Source of the DNA: Pseudazoarcus pumilus
GTDB taxonomy: Bacteria; Pseudomonadota; Gammaproteobacteria; Burkholderiales; Rhodocyclaceae
Length of the DNA stretch: 64,000 nt
Direction: 5' to 3'
Assembly (NCBI RefSeq): GCF_002872475.1
Contig: NZ_CP025682.1
Span: 1,178,001 to 1,242,000 of the forward strand
A program made the translations under genes and the position numbers. The notes under the pieces are model-generated. The model was given only the letters and a program-made list of their open reading frames with translations. It did no database searches and was not told where the DNA came from. Of this stretch, positions 16,236-26,055 are shown in pieces (positions within the stretch are counted from its first letter, which is position 1; every line of letters starts with the position of its first letter).

Positions 16236-18263
16236 ATGTCAGATATCTCCGTCAATACCGATCATTCCGAACGCCTGCAGGCGGCCGTGTCGCGTTTCGA
16301 ACGCTGTTATGCGCGTCTCGAGCAGGCCAGCCGCATCGCCAAGACGGCGCACGCCATCGAGGTCATCGACGCCGCCCGCCGCCTGCTGGCGATCCCCGGC
16401 GGCGTCGAGGTGCTGGCCGAACGTGCCGACCAGTTCCAGGCCGCGGGCGTGTTCGCCGGCAGCGACTGGGCCGAGCCCGAGAGCCTGCAGGCGCAACTCA
16501 TCCCGTCGACGCTGCAGTTCGGCGAGGAGCGCACCGTCGCGGTCGAGTGCCTGAGTTTGTTGCGCTGGCTGGCGCTGGCCGAGAACCGCGCGCGCCATCC
16601 CGGGGTTTCCGCCGAGCAGGCGGTGCACTTCCTGCGCGAGGCGCTGGCGGTCAATCTGGACTACGTATTCGACCGCGCCACCGAGGCCTCGCGCGAGCGC
16701 CGCACGGCCGCGGCGCGCCAGGTCTTCGCCTTCATCGCCGAGCGCATCGGCTACGACTCGATGCTCGAACAACTGGTCGAGGAAGTGTGGCGCATCCTGC
16801 GCCAGCGCCCGGTCAAGGTCGACGGCGCCAAGACCATGATCACCAAGCTCGCGGTGGTGCTGGCCGACCCCGACACCGACGTCAACAGCCTGCGCGGCGC
16901 CGACCGGCTCACCAGTGCGCTGTTCGGTCCGACCCAGGCCACGCAGTACGACCCCGGGCTGGACGCCTACCGCGAGGCGCTGGCGCACATGGATGCGCAG
17001 ACGCTCAAGCAGGAGGCGGGTGGATTCGCGCGTTCGATGGCCGACACCGGCTTGGTGTCGGCCTATCACGCGGTGCTCATGCGCTGGCTGCTCGAACAGC
17101 AGCCGGACCTGCTGCCCTCGGCGCTGGGGCTGAGCACGACCGGCACCGATACCTTCCTGACCTACGTCGAACTCATTCGTGCGCTGATCGACGAGGCGAT
17201 TCATCCGGAAACCTGTCAGGCGGTCTATGGGCTGTCCTGTCTGCTCGAGCGCGGCATCCTGTTCTCGCCGCCGGTGGCGCCGGCGCTGTGGCGCCAGCTT
17301 CGCCTGCCGCTGCATGCGAGCACCGCCGAGATGATCACGCGGGTGTTCGGCATGGCGGTGGCACCTTCGGTGCAGTTGCTCGCCGGCCTGCTCAACGTGC
17401 TGGGCCAGCCCTTCGGCGTGGGCCAGGGGCACAACCCGACCTGCCAGAGCGCACGTGCGATCTCGATGTGGGCCTACAACGACCCGGATTACCTGATGCA
17501 GTTGCTCGCGTGGGCCGCGCGCGACGATTCGATCACCATGCATTTCGAGGGCTCGCCGCTGAATTCGGCGGAACTGCCGGCCGGGCTGGTCGACGCGCTG
17601 CATCTGGATCTGGACGCGGTGTCTCTGGTATTGGTGCCGCATCTGGATCGCATCTACCTGGGCATGGGCCGGCTCGCAGCGACGCGGCCCGAGGATCCGC
17701 ACAAGTGGATCAACCCCGAATTCCACGGCTGGTGGGTGGGGCGCGGATTCGCCATCGCGGTGGACGTGGCCAGTGGCCGGCTGCACGAGTACGAAGACTT
17801 TGTGCGCACCTTTTATGCGTCCTACCATCCGTACTACAACGGCAACCAGCCGCAGATCCACCTGCAGCCGGCCGGAGTGGCGGTGACCGATTCGAGCGGT
17901 CGCTTCGTCGGCTGGCACGCGATCACGCTGATTCGCAGCGCGCTCGACATGCGCGGCGAGATGCGTGCCTACTTCTACAACCCCAACAACGACGGTGGCC
18001 AGGACTGGGGCTGCGGCGTGGTGGTGTCGACCGAGGGCAACGGCGAATATTTCGGCGAGTCCTCGCTGCCGTTCGCGCAGCTGGCCTCGCGCCTGTACAT
18101 CTTCCACTACGATCCGCTCGAGCCGGGCAGCCGAGCGGGCGTGCCGGACGATGCCGTGGCGGAGGTGCGATGCATGGCCGAGGAGAGCTGGGCGCGCGAC
18201 CGCATCGAGGAGGGCGTGGCCGCGCTGCAGGCCGCCGCGCCGACTTCGCCGGGCCCGGTCTGA
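16236..18263 (+). CDS. Uncharacterised 675-residue protein with a probable papain-fold C-terminal domain
   Basis: No family was recognised. The ATG at 16236 starts after ~110 bases of leader; the frame extends upstream to 16155 without a better start. Residues 1-~390 are mostly helical. The C-terminal third shows a possible Cys-His-Asn/Asp arrangement: GHNPTCQSARAISMWAYND (Cys403 at a helix N-terminus), GWHAITLI (His561) and FYNPNNDGGQDWG (Asn582 or Asp586), the order and setting expected of a papain-like or transglutaminase-like enzyme. No signal peptide or membrane segment is evident. An ATP-grasp gene follows after 325 bp on the same strand. The catalytic assignment is inference from motif layout. 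Confidence 0.5.
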   Translation: MSDISVNTDHSERLQAAVSRFERCYARLEQASRIAKTAHAIEVIDAARRLLAIPGGVEVLAERADQFQAAGVFAGSDWAEPESLQAQLIPSTLQFGEERTVAVECLSLLRWLALAENRARHPGVSAEQAVHFLREALAVNLDYVFDRATEASRERRTAAARQVFAFIAERIGYDSMLEQLVEEVWRILRQRPVKVDGAKTMITKLAVVLADPDTDVNSLRGADRLTSALFGPTQATQYDPGLDAYREALAHMDAQTLKQEAGGFARSMADTGLVSAYHAVLMRWLLEQQPDLLPSALGLSTTGTDTFLTYVELIRALIDEAIHPETCQAVYGLSCLLERGILFSPPVAPALWRQLRLPLHASTAEMITRVFGMAVAPSVQLLAGLLNVLGQPFGVGQGHNPTCQSARAISMWAYNDPDYLMQLLAWAARDDSITMHFEGSPLNSAELPAGLVDALHLDLDAVSLVLVPHLDRIYLGMGRLAATRPEDPHKWINPEFHGWWVGRGFAIAVDVASGRLHEYEDFVRTFYASYHPYYNGNQPQIHLQPAGVAVTDSSGRFVGWHAITLIRSALDMRGEMRAYFYNPNNDGGQDWGCGVVVSTEGNGEYFGESSLPFAQLASRLYIFHYDPLEPGSRAGVPDDAVAEVRCMAEESWARDRIEEGVAALQAAAPTSPGPV

Positions 18264-18588
18264 ACCTGGCGCCGGTTGACGGCGGCCGCGCGGCAGGGCA
18301 TCTTAAAAGCAGGTCCGAACCTGGGCGATGCAGTTGGCGTCGATCGGGTTCGCGCAAGCTTCACAGAGCCGGTCATCGACCGGCGTCAATACTCCGGCCA
18401 CGGCCGGTTTCTGCTGGTTCCGGCCGTGGCGAGTCTTCACGCCGCGCAGCCGTCTCTCGGCGTCGCCTGCCACGAGCGGGGCGACGATAACCCGCATCCG
18501 ACCGAAGCATTCGCAGGCATGACGCGACCGCGGGCCATCCGCCCGCAGCTTGCTGCGTGTCGCGACGAACCGACAAGGAGTCCGAACA
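18264..18588. other. 325-bp intergenic region before the ATP-grasp gene
   Basis: Contains a strong hairpin, CCACGGCCGG paired with CCGGCCGTGG (about 18396-18427), and a smaller ATCGACCGG-type palindrome at 18370-18382. Neither is followed by a T run, so a Rho-independent terminator is doubtful. A 64-codon minus-strand frame exists here but has no recognisable features. A leader or promoter for the ATP-grasp gene is possible. Confidence 0.4.
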
Positions 18589-19812
18589 ATGGAAAAGAAT
18601 CCCGAAAAAGGCTATGTGGCCCTGCTGGGCTGGAGTCTGAACGCCATCGACGCGCTCGAGCGCTTCGACCGGCGCTATGTCGTGGTCGCGCCGCCGTGGG
18701 CGGAGGAATACTGCACGCAGCACGAAATCCCCTACATGTCGTGGGATTTCGAACGCATCAACGATCGCTCGATGGAGATCGCGCAGAAGCTCAAGGAGGA
18801 AGGCGTGGATGTCGCCATCCCGCTGTTCGAGGAAACCGTGGAGTGGGCCGGCGCGATCAACTCGGTGCTGATGGACAACCCGCGCCTGTTCGGCCAGTCC
18901 ATCCTGTTCCGCGACAAGGCGCTGATGAAGCGCCGCGCACAGCTCGGCGGCATCCGTGTGGGCATCTTCGAGGAAGCGCACGACAAGAGCGACGTGGTGC
19001 GTTTTCTCAAGCGCGTCAACCAGACCCTGCTCAAGCTCGACGGCGACCCCAACGACCCGATTCACCTCAAGGCCTTCGACAAGGCCGGCTGCTTGGGGCA
19101 CCGCGTGATCCGCACGCCCGACGAGATCGACGCCATCCCCGACGAGGAATTTCCGGTGCTGATGGAAAGCCACCTCGACGGCTGGGAGTTCGCGGTCGAA
19201 GCCTGGGTGCACAACGGCAAGATCCGCTTTCTCAACATCTCGGAGTACGTGACGCTGGGCTATTCGGTGTTCGTGCCCGCCACGCCCGAGCTGGAGAAGC
19301 TGCGTCCGCTGGTCGAGAAGCAGATCGAGAAGCTCATCAAGACCTTCGACATCGAGTTCGGCTTCATCCACCCGGAGTACTTCGTCACCAGCGACAACGA
19401 GATGTATCTGGGCGAGGTCGCCTATCGTCCGCCCGGCTTCAAGGTGTTCGAACTGCTCGAGCGCGCCTACGGCTTCAACGCCTATCAGGGCCTGGTGCTG
19501 GCCTTCGACCCCAAGACCACCGAGGAAGAGATCACCGCCTTCTTCCCGCGCGAGGTGGTCGATGCCAAGGGCCATGCGGGCTGCTTCGGCGTGTACCCGC
19601 GCCGCCGCGTGGTGAGCAAGCTGGAAATCCCGGCCGAGACCGAGGAGCATCCGTACTTCGAGTCGCACGAACTGACCGCGCCGCTGGAGGAAATCGTCAC
19701 CAAGCGCACGGCCTTCGGCACGCACTGGGGTCTGGTGTACTTCTTCGGCGAGGACCCGTACACGTTGCGTGACCTGCTCAAGCATCAGGAGGAACTGGAC
19801 TACTACGTCTGA
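18589..19812 (+). CDS. ATP-grasp domain protein, substrate unknown
   Basis: 407 residues, ATG at 18589 with AAGGAG nine bases upstream. The order of strands fits an ATP-grasp ligase: N-terminal Rossmann-like part (YVALLGWSLNAIDALERFD), lid lysine region (FRDKALMKRRAQLGG), then PVLMESHLDGWEFAVEAWVH and the metal-binding EVAYRPPGFKVFELLERAYG near the C-terminus. ATP-grasp enzymes join a carboxylate to an amine or thiol through an acylphosphate. The upstream 675-residue protein is a possible partner. No carrier or amino-acid specificity motif is visible. Confidence 0.7.
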   Translation: MEKNPEKGYVALLGWSLNAIDALERFDRRYVVVAPPWAEEYCTQHEIPYMSWDFERINDRSMEIAQKLKEEGVDVAIPLFEETVEWAGAINSVLMDNPRLFGQSILFRDKALMKRRAQLGGIRVGIFEEAHDKSDVVRFLKRVNQTLLKLDGDPNDPIHLKAFDKAGCLGHRVIRTPDEIDAIPDEEFPVLMESHLDGWEFAVEAWVHNGKIRFLNISEYVTLGYSVFVPATPELEKLRPLVEKQIEKLIKTFDIEFGFIHPEYFVTSDNEMYLGEVAYRPPGFKVFELLERAYGFNAYQGLVLAFDPKTTEEEITAFFPREVVDAKGHAGCFGVYPRRRVVSKLEIPAETEEHPYFESHELTAPLEEIVTKRTAFGTHWGLVYFFGEDPYTLRDLLKHQEELDYYV

Positions 19813-19910
19813 GCGAACGCAGACCGGATTCATGCGTTTCCCGGGCCCGCGCCGTCGTTGTCGCACAGCGCGGCCGATGGCAAGATGTAGGCGCTTGTGT
19901 GGGGAAGCCC

Positions 19911-20354
19911 GTGAATCAGAGTCTGCACGCCGATGAGGCCCGCCTGCTCTATGCCGGCCTGCGAGAGATCGCGGCCGGCAGTTTTCCGCGTCGCTGCGGC
20001 TGTTGCGGCCGCGAGTACGCGACGCCGGAGCAATGGCTGCGCGAGACGCAGCCGGTGCCACGCGGCAGCGGGCTGAAGGAGGCCGCCGACGAGGAAGGGG
20101 TGGCCGTGGTCGTCGAACTGTTTCGCAACTGCGCCTGTGGTTCGACGCTGATGGAGACCTTCGACGATCGACGTGACATGAGCGACGCCGGCGAACGCCG
20201 GCGTCGTTATTTCGGCCGCATGCTCGATGTGCTGGTGCAACGCGGGCTGCGGCGCGACGAGGCGCGCCGGGAACTGCTCGACGCGCGTCGCGGGCGCATC
20301 AGCGAGCGCCTGCGCGAGCTGCTCGAATCGGGCGCGATGCGGCGCACCGGCTGA
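19911..20354 (+). CDS. Conserved hypothetical protein with a cysteine-rich knuckle
   Basis: About 147 residues from the GTG at 19911 (GGGGAA seven bases upstream); a GTG at 19899 is also possible. RRCGCCGREYATPEQW and FRNCACGST supply four or five cysteines that could form a zinc site. The C-terminal half is a charged helix rich in Arg. It ends 39 bp before the hybrid kinase gene, so it probably lies in the same transcript and may act with that signalling pair. Function unknown. Confidence 0.55.
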   Translation: MNQSLHADEARLLYAGLREIAAGSFPRRCGCCGREYATPEQWLRETQPVPRGSGLKEAADEEGVAVVVELFRNCACGSTLMETFDDRRDMSDAGERRRRYFGRMLDVLVQRGLRRDEARRELLDARRGRISERLRELLESGAMRRTG

Positions 20355-20393
20355 AACGCGCTCCCGAGTTCCGATACAGGTCCGCGCAACCGC

Positions 20394-23300
20394 ATGCAAA
20401 TCCTCTCGCTCTTCGCGCTGGACGCCTACCCCCCGGAAGCCATCCTCTTTGGCCATCACGAACCGGGGCTGACCGCACTTTCCGTACTCATCGCGATCGC
20501 CGCATCCATCATGGCCTTGCAGGTGGGCGGGCTGGCGCGCAGCGCACCCGACCGCTTCGCGCGCAACTTCGCCGTGCTCAGTGGCGCCGTGGCGCTGGCC
20601 GGTGGCATCTGGGCCATGCACTTCGTCGGCATGCTCGCGCTCGATGCCGGCATCGAGGTGAGTTACGACCGCACGCTCACTGCGGCATCCGTGTTGCCGG
20701 CCTTCGTCGCGGCGTGGATCGCGCTGCGATTGTTCGCGCGCCGGCGCATCCAGACGCCGCAGTTGCTCCTCGGCGGTACTTCGATCGGGTTGGGCATCGG
20801 CGCGATGCACTACACCGGCATGGCGGCGATGCGCATGGACGCGCTGCTACGCCTCGATGCCGCATGGTTCGTCGCGTCCATCGCCGTGGCCGTGGTGTTC
20901 GCGATCGCCGCGCTGTGGATCCGCTTCGGCCTGCTGCGCCGTCACGCCATCGACGAGACGCGCGCCGTGGTGCTCGGCGGCATCGTGATGGGTCTGGCGA
21001 TTTCGGCCATGCACTACAGCGGCATGGCTGCGGCAGTATTTATCGGTCGCCGCGAGGCGACTCACGCCAGCGGCGCTGGCTCGGCCACCGACCTGGCCTT
21101 GTGGATTGGCGCGCTTTCGCTGGGGCTGGTGATGCTCGTCGCGCTGGCCAATGCACTGATCCGCCTGCATCGCCTGTATCGCCGCGTGCATGACGACGAG
21201 GCGCGCATGCGCGCCATCGTCGACACTGCGGTCGACGCCATCGTGACGATCGATGGCTTCGGCGTCATCACCAGCTTCAATGCCTCGGCCGAGCGTCTGT
21301 TCGGCTGGACGGCAGACGAGGTGATCGGGCGCAACGTGCGCATGCTCATGCCCGAACCGCACGCGGGCGCACACGACGGCTATCTCGCGCATTACCGGCG
21401 CACCGGCGAGGCGCGCATCATCGGCGTCGGGCGCGAGGTCACGGCAAAGCGGCGCGACGGCAGCCCGATGCCGATCCGGCTGGCGATCGGCGAGGCGCGT
21501 GTGGCCGGCGGCCCGGTGTTCGTCGGCTACATCACCGACATTTCCGCGCGCAAGGCCATGGAAGCTTCGCTGCGCGAGCGCGAGGAGCAGTACGCTTCGC
21601 TGATACGCAACATCCCCGGCACCGCCTTCCGCTGCCTGCCCACGCGAGAGTGGGAGGTGATCTTTGTCAGCGACGCGGTCGAGCAGATCAGCGGTTGGCC
21701 CTCGGAGGAATTCATGTCCGGGCGTCGCAACATGGCCGATATCGTTCATCCGGACGATCGTGAGCCGGTGTTCGACTGCATCGCCGAGGCGCTCGCCGAG
21801 GGCGGTGGCTACGTAACCGAGTACCGCGTCGTGCATCGTGACGGCAGCACCCGTTGGGTGTGGGAGAGCGCCAGCGGCGTGTGCGACGAAGACGGCAAGG
21901 TGCGCTGGCTCGACGGCGTCATCATCGACATCAGCGCGCGCCGCGAGATGGAGATGGACCTGCGCGACGCCAAGGAGCGCGCCGAGCATGCCGCCGAGGC
22001 GCGCAGCGCCTTTCTCGCCAACATGAGTCACGAGATCCGCACGCCGATGAACGCCATCATCGGCTTCTCCGAGCTGCTGCTGGATACACCGCTGCGCGCC
22101 GACCAGCGCCGCCATCTGGGTACGGTGCACGGCGCGGCGCGCTCGCTGCTGGGCCTGCTCAACGACATCCTCGACACGGCCAAGCTCGAAAAGGGTGCGA
22201 TCGAACTCGAAACGGAGGACTTCTCGCTGCGCGAGCTGGTCGGCCACGTCGCCGACATGTTCCTGCTGCAGGCCGAACGCAAGGGCGTCACGCTGCAACT
22301 CGACTACCGCGCGACCGGCGAACATTTCCGCGGCGACGCGCTGCGCATCCGTCAGGTGCTGATCAACCTGGTAGGCAATGCGATCAAGTTCACCGAGCAC
22401 GGCCACGTGCGCGTCGAGGTCACGCAGGACGCCGCGCTCGTGCGCATCGCCATCGCCGATACCGGCATCGGCATCGACGAGGCGCGCCTGGCCCAGATCT
22501 TCGATCCCTTCGTGCAGGCAGACGCATCGATGAGCCGGCGCTTCGGCGGCACCGGCCTGGGCACCACCATCGCGCGCCAGCTCGTCGAACTGATGGGCGG
22601 CACGATCCGCGCCGAGAGCCGGCTTGGCGAGGGCTCCACCTTCGAAGTCTGTCTGCCGCTTGCGGCCGGCGAGGCCGGCATGCCGGGGGCCTTCGCGGGC
22701 ACGCGATTGCCCGCGCTGCGCATGCTGGTGGCCGACGACGTGCCCGACAACCTGGAGCTGCTGCGCGTCGCCCTGGGCGCGGCCGGTCACACCGTGGTGA
22801 CCGCGGCCGATGGCGAGGAAGTTTTCCGCGCCTTCTGCCACGAGACATTCGATGTGGTGTTGATGGACATGCAGATGCCCGGCGTGGACGGCCTCGAGGC
22901 CACGCGCATGATCCGTGACTTCGAACGTGGCAGCGAGCGCGCACCGACGCCGGTGATCGCACTCACGGCGAGCGTGCTCGACAAGGACCGCGCGGCCGCG
23001 CGCGAGGCCGGCATGGACGGCTTCGCCTCCAAGCCCATCGAGTGGCCGGCCCTGCAGCGCGAGATCGCACGCGTGCTGGGTCTGGCGGATTCGGCCGGCG
23101 AATCACCGGTGTCGACCGAAGCAACGTCGGTCGGTGCTGTGGACTGGTGCGCCGGCGAGCACCGCTGGGGGTCGCGCGCTGCACTCATCGATGCGCTGCG
23201 CCGCTTCGTGGCGGCGCAGTCCGACGTGCCCGCGGCGATCGCGGCCCTGCTGGACAGCGGGGAGCGCAGCGCGGCGCTGGCCGAACTGCACCGTCTGCGC

Positions 23301-23714
23301 GGGGCGGCGGCCAACCTGTCGCTGTTGCGCGTCGAACGTGCCGCCGCTGCGCTGGAGACGGCCTTGCAGGGCGAGATGGCCGAGGGCGTGTGGCGCGCAG
23401 GACTGGCCGATCTGTCGGCCCGGCTCGACGAGGCCATGGGCGAATTCGGCGCGGCTGCGATCCCCGCAACGGATCGCGCCGTCGAGCGCGATGCGGCGGC
23501 GCGCGGCGCGCTCGTGCATCATGGCGAGGCGCTGCTGGCGCGCCTGCGTGCCGGCGGCATCGACGACGATCACCTGCGCGCGCTGCGCGCACACATCGGC
23601 GTGGAGCGCTACGGCGTGCTGTGCGCCGCAATCGACGAATTCGACTTCGACCGCGCGGTCGATTGTCTGCAGGGCGAACTGGCCGCTGCACGCGAGGAGG
23701 AGGAGCGAGGATGA
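20394..23714 (+). CDS. MHYT-PAS hybrid sensor histidine kinase with receiver and Hpt domains
   Basis: 1,106 residues. An N-terminal membrane module of about seven helices carries three MHYT motifs: MHFVGM (75-80), MHYTGM (138-143) and MHYSGM (206-211), proposed to bind copper and sense O2, CO or NO. Two PAS domains follow (~275-390 and ~400-520), then HisKA with His546 in NMSHEIRTP, and HATPase with ADTGIGI and FGGTGLG. A receiver domain carries Asp825 in LMDMQMPG. A degenerate C-terminal region has an Hpt-like His966 ([11 protein letters not shown]). All parts of a phosphorelay are in one chain. Its stop overlaps the start of the next gene. Confidence 0.9.
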   Translation: MQILSLFALDAYPPEAILFGHHEPGLTALSVLIAIAASIMALQVGGLARSAPDRFARNFAVLSGAVALAGGIWAMHFVGMLALDAGIEVSYDRTLTAASVLPAFVAAWIALRLFARRRIQTPQLLLGGTSIGLGIGAMHYTGMAAMRMDALLRLDAAWFVASIAVAVVFAIAALWIRFGLLRRHAIDETRAVVLGGIVMGLAISAMHYSGMAAAVFIGRREATHASGAGSATDLALWIGALSLGLVMLVALANALIRLHRLYRRVHDDEARMRAIVDTAVDAIVTIDGFGVITSFNASAERLFGWTADEVIGRNVRMLMPEPHAGAHDGYLAHYRRTGEARIIGVGREVTAKRRDGSPMPIRLAIGEARVAGGPVFVGYITDISARKAMEASLREREEQYASLIRNIPGTAFRCLPTREWEVIFVSDAVEQISGWPSEEFMSGRRNMADIVHPDDREPVFDCIAEALAEGGGYVTEYRVVHRDGSTRWVWESASGVCDEDGKVRWLDGVIIDISARREMEMDLRDAKERAEHAAEARSAFLANMSHEIRTPMNAIIGFSELLLDTPLRADQRRHLGTVHGAARSLLGLLNDILDTAKLEKGAIELETEDFSLRELVGHVADMFLLQAERKGVTLQLDYRATGEHFRGDALRIRQVLINLVGNAIKFTEHGHVRVEVTQDAALVRIAIADTGIGIDEARLAQIFDPFVQADASMSRRFGGTGLGTTIARQLVELMGGTIRAESRLGEGSTFEVCLPLAAGEAGMPGAFAGTRLPALRMLVADDVPDNLELLRVALGAAGHTVVTAADGEEVFRAFCHETFDVVLMDMQMPGVDGLEATRMIRDFERGSERAPTPVIALTASVLDKDRAAAREAGMDGFASKPIEWPALQREIARVLGLADSAGESPVSTEATSVGAVDWCAGEHRWGSRAALIDALRRFVAAQSDVPAAIAALLDSGERSAALAELHRLRGAAANLSLLRVERAAAALETALQGEMAEGVWRAGLADLSARLDEAMGEFGAAAIPATDRAVERDAAARGALVHHGEALLARLRAGGIDDDHLRALRAHIGVERYGVLCAAIDEFDFDRAVDCLQGELAAAREEEERG

Positions 23715-24709
23715 GCGAAACGGGCGAAGGGGACGCGCGACCGTGTCTGCTATTGGTCGACGACGAGCCGTCGAATCTGCACGTGCTGCGCGAGATTCTG
23801 CAGGAGGACTATCGCCTGCTGTTCGCCCGCGACGGCGAGCGTGCCCTGCAGATCGCACGCAGTTCACACCCCGACCTGATCGTGCTCGACGTGATGATGC
23901 CCGGCCTGACCGGCTACGAAGTGTGCCGCACCCTCAAGGACGAGGCGGCCACCGCGCCGATTCCGGTGATCTTCGTCTCGGCGCTGGCCGAGGTCGGCGA
24001 CGAGACGCGCGGCTTCGACGCCGGTGGCGTGGACTATCTCACCAAGCCGGTCAGCCCGGCGGTGGTGCGCGCGCGCGTGCGCACCCACCTGAAGTTGGTG
24101 CGCGTCGAGGAACTGGTCGCCACGCGGCTGGCGATCGTGCAGCGCCTGGGGGTGGCCGCCGAGTACAAGGACGACGAGACCGGTCGCCACGTGATCCGCA
24201 TGAGCCACTACTCGCGCGTGCTGGCGCTCGCCGCCGGCCTGGGCGAGCGCGTCGCCGACGAGATTTTGCACGCGGCACCGATGCACGACGTGGGCAAGAT
24301 CGGCATTCCCGACGCCATTCTGCGCAAGCCCGGCAAGCTCGACGCGGACGAGTGGAAGATCATGGCCAGCCATGTCGAGATCGGCGCGCGCATCATCGGC
24401 GAGCATGAGACCGGCCTGCTCGCGCTGGCGCGGCGCATCGCGCTGTGCCACCACGAGAAATGGGACGGTTCGGGCTATCCGGCCGGGCTGGCGGGCGAAG
24501 ACATCCCCATCGAGGCACGCATCGTCGCCATCGCCGACGTGTTCGACGCGCTCACCAGTGAGCGCCCCTACAAGCATGCCTGGCCGGTGGAAGAGGCGGT
24601 GGCGCTGCTGCAACGAGAGCGCGGCCGGCATTTCGACGCGCGCCTGGTCGACCTGTTCGTCGAGCACCTGCCCGAGATGCTCGAGATCCGCGCGCGCTGG
24701 GCCGATTGA
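23711..24709 (+). CDS. Response regulator with HD-GYP domain (RpfG-like)
   Basis: 332 residues. The receiver domain has the acidic pair VDDE and phospho-acceptor Asp60 (LDVMMPG). The HD-GYP domain has HDVGKIGIPD and HHEKWDGSGYPAGL, the full catalytic set for cyclic-di-GMP hydrolysis. The ATG overlaps the kinase stop (ATGA), so the kinase and regulator are made together. The pair predicts a pathway from the MHYT sensor to c-di-GMP breakdown. Confidence 0.92.
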   Translation: MSETGEGDARPCLLLVDDEPSNLHVLREILQEDYRLLFARDGERALQIARSSHPDLIVLDVMMPGLTGYEVCRTLKDEAATAPIPVIFVSALAEVGDETRGFDAGGVDYLTKPVSPAVVRARVRTHLKLVRVEELVATRLAIVQRLGVAAEYKDDETGRHVIRMSHYSRVLALAAGLGERVADEILHAAPMHDVGKIGIPDAILRKPGKLDADEWKIMASHVEIGARIIGEHETGLLALARRIALCHHEKWDGSGYPAGLAGEDIPIEARIVAIADVFDALTSERPYKHAWPVEEAVALLQRERGRHFDARLVDLFVEHLPEMLEIRARWAD

Positions 24710-24715
24710 GACCGG

Positions 24716-25210
24716 TCAGCCGGCCGCCGGCTCGAAGCGCAGCGCCAGGCCGTTGTTGCACCAGCGTTCGCCGGTGGGGGGCGGGCCGTCGTTGAAGACG
24801 TGGCCGTGGTGGCCGCCGCAGCGCGCGCAATGGTATTCGGTGCGCGGCCACAGCAGCTTGAAGTCGCGCTTGGTGCCGAAAGCGTCGGGCAGATGCGTGT
24901 AGAAGCTGGGCCAGCCGGTACCGCTGTCGAATTTCATGTCGGACGTGAACAGCGGCAGGTCGCAGCCGGCGCAATGGTAGGTGCCGGCTCGCTTCTCGTC
25001 GTTGAGCGGGCTCGTGAACGGCGCCTCGGTGCCTTCACGGCGCAGGATGCGGTACTGATCCGCGGTGAGCCGTTTCTTCCACTCGTCGTCGCTCAGTTCG
25101 AGCTTGTCGATCATCGTCGTCGTGCCTCCCTCGGTGGCCGCATGGGCGGCGGGCAGGAACGGGACGGCGGCGAAGCCGGCCAGCCCGTTGAGAAATGTGC
25201 GTCGTTTCAT
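24716..25210 (-). CDS. msrB: Peptide-methionine (R)-S-oxide reductase MsrB, Tat-exported
   Basis: 164 residues. Residues 1-~25 carry a twin-arginine signal (KRRTFLNG then a hydrophobic stretch ending AAHA), so export by the Tat system is likely. Zinc knuckles CAGC and CARC and the GTGWPSFY block identify MsrB; the catalytic Cys lies in RWCNNGLALRF. It reduces R-epimer methionine sulfoxide in periplasmic proteins. It lies 20 bp after msrA on the same strand. Confidence 0.92.
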   Translation of the reverse strand: MKRRTFLNGLAGFAAVPFLPAAHAATEGGTTTMIDKLELSDDEWKKRLTADQYRILRREGTEAPFTSPLNDEKRAGTYHCAGCDLPLFTSDMKFDSGTGWPSFYTHLPDAFGTKRDFKLLWPRTEYHCARCGGHHGHVFNDGPPPTGERWCNNGLALRFEPAAG

Positions 25211-25230
25211 GTCGGTTCCTCCGTCGCGGG

Positions 25231-25851
25231 TCAGCGGCTCGCGCCCCACAGTTGCTCCAGGCGCCGGTCGCGCCCGCAGCCGTTGCGGTAGTACTTGTAG
25301 CGGATCGGGTTCTTCACGTAGTAGTCCTGGTGGTATTCCTCAGCCGCGTAGAAGGTGCTGGCGGCGACGATGGGTGTGTTGATTTCGGCGTCGAACGGCT
25401 TGCTGCGTTCCAGCGCGGTCCTGGAGCGTTCGGCGATCTCGCGCTGTGCCGCGTCGTGGTAGAACAGCGTCGGGCGGTACTGGCTGCCGCGATCGCAGAA
25501 CTGGCCCTTGATGTCGGTCGGGTCGATGTTGCGCCAGAACACTTCTACGAGCTTCTCGAAGCTGACCTTTGCCGGGTCATAGACCACCTGCACGGCCTCG
25601 GTGTGTCCGGTGCGTCCGCTGGTGACCTGCTTGTAGGTCGGGTTTTCGGTGTGGCCGTCGGTGTAGCCCGAGGTCGTCGAGATCACGCCCTCGAGCTCGT
25701 CGTAGGGCGGTTCCATGCACCAGAAGCAGCCGCCGGCGAAGGTGGCGACGGCGTGTCCGTCCGCGGGTGCCTGTTCGGCGTGCAGCGGCAAGGTTGCCAG
25801 GGCGAAAACGGTGACGGCGGTGCGGGCGAGCAGAGCGATGGCGTACTTCAT
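25231..25851 (-). CDS. msrA: Peptide-methionine (S)-S-oxide reductase MsrA
   Basis: 206 residues with an N-terminal hydrophobic signal ending PLHAEQ, so it is probably periplasmic like its partner. The catalytic motif GGCFWCMEPPYDEL matches MsrA, and CDRGSQYRPTLFY is the second conserved block. The last Cys-containing segment (RNGCGRDRRLEQLWG) could supply a resolving Cys. With msrB it forms a pair that repairs both epimers of methionine sulfoxide in the envelope. Confidence 0.93.
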   Translation of the reverse strand: MKYAIALLARTAVTVFALATLPLHAEQAPADGHAVATFAGGCFWCMEPPYDELEGVISTTSGYTDGHTENPTYKQVTSGRTGHTEAVQVVYDPAKVSFEKLVEVFWRNIDPTDIKGQFCDRGSQYRPTLFYHDAAQREIAERSRTALERSKPFDAEINTPIVAASTFYAAEEYHQDYYVKNPIRYKYYRNGCGRDRRLEQLWGASR

Positions 25852-26055
25852 GGCGTAATCCTTACCGTTCAATGACGGAGTTAGAGCGAAGGGCGGCGAG
25901 CGAGTTCGCGCACGACCCGGAACACGGCGATCGTGTGCCTTGGTCGTGCGAAGGTCGCGGACCTTACAGCGAGGCGTGTCGCTGAAAGCTGGGGCAGGAC
26001 GGGGAAGGGCGGGCGCGGTGTGCCGACGGGGAGTCGGCTTGCGGGTCGTCGACGC

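Noticed and set aside
18303-18497. 64-codon minus-strand frame in the gap before the ATP-grasp gene
   Set aside because: No ribosome site or known domain; it overlaps strong palindromes. Kept as a note in the intergenic entry only.
20847-22841. 664-codon frame antisense to the hybrid kinase
   Set aside because: It is the complement of conserved kinase codons; no start signal or family features.
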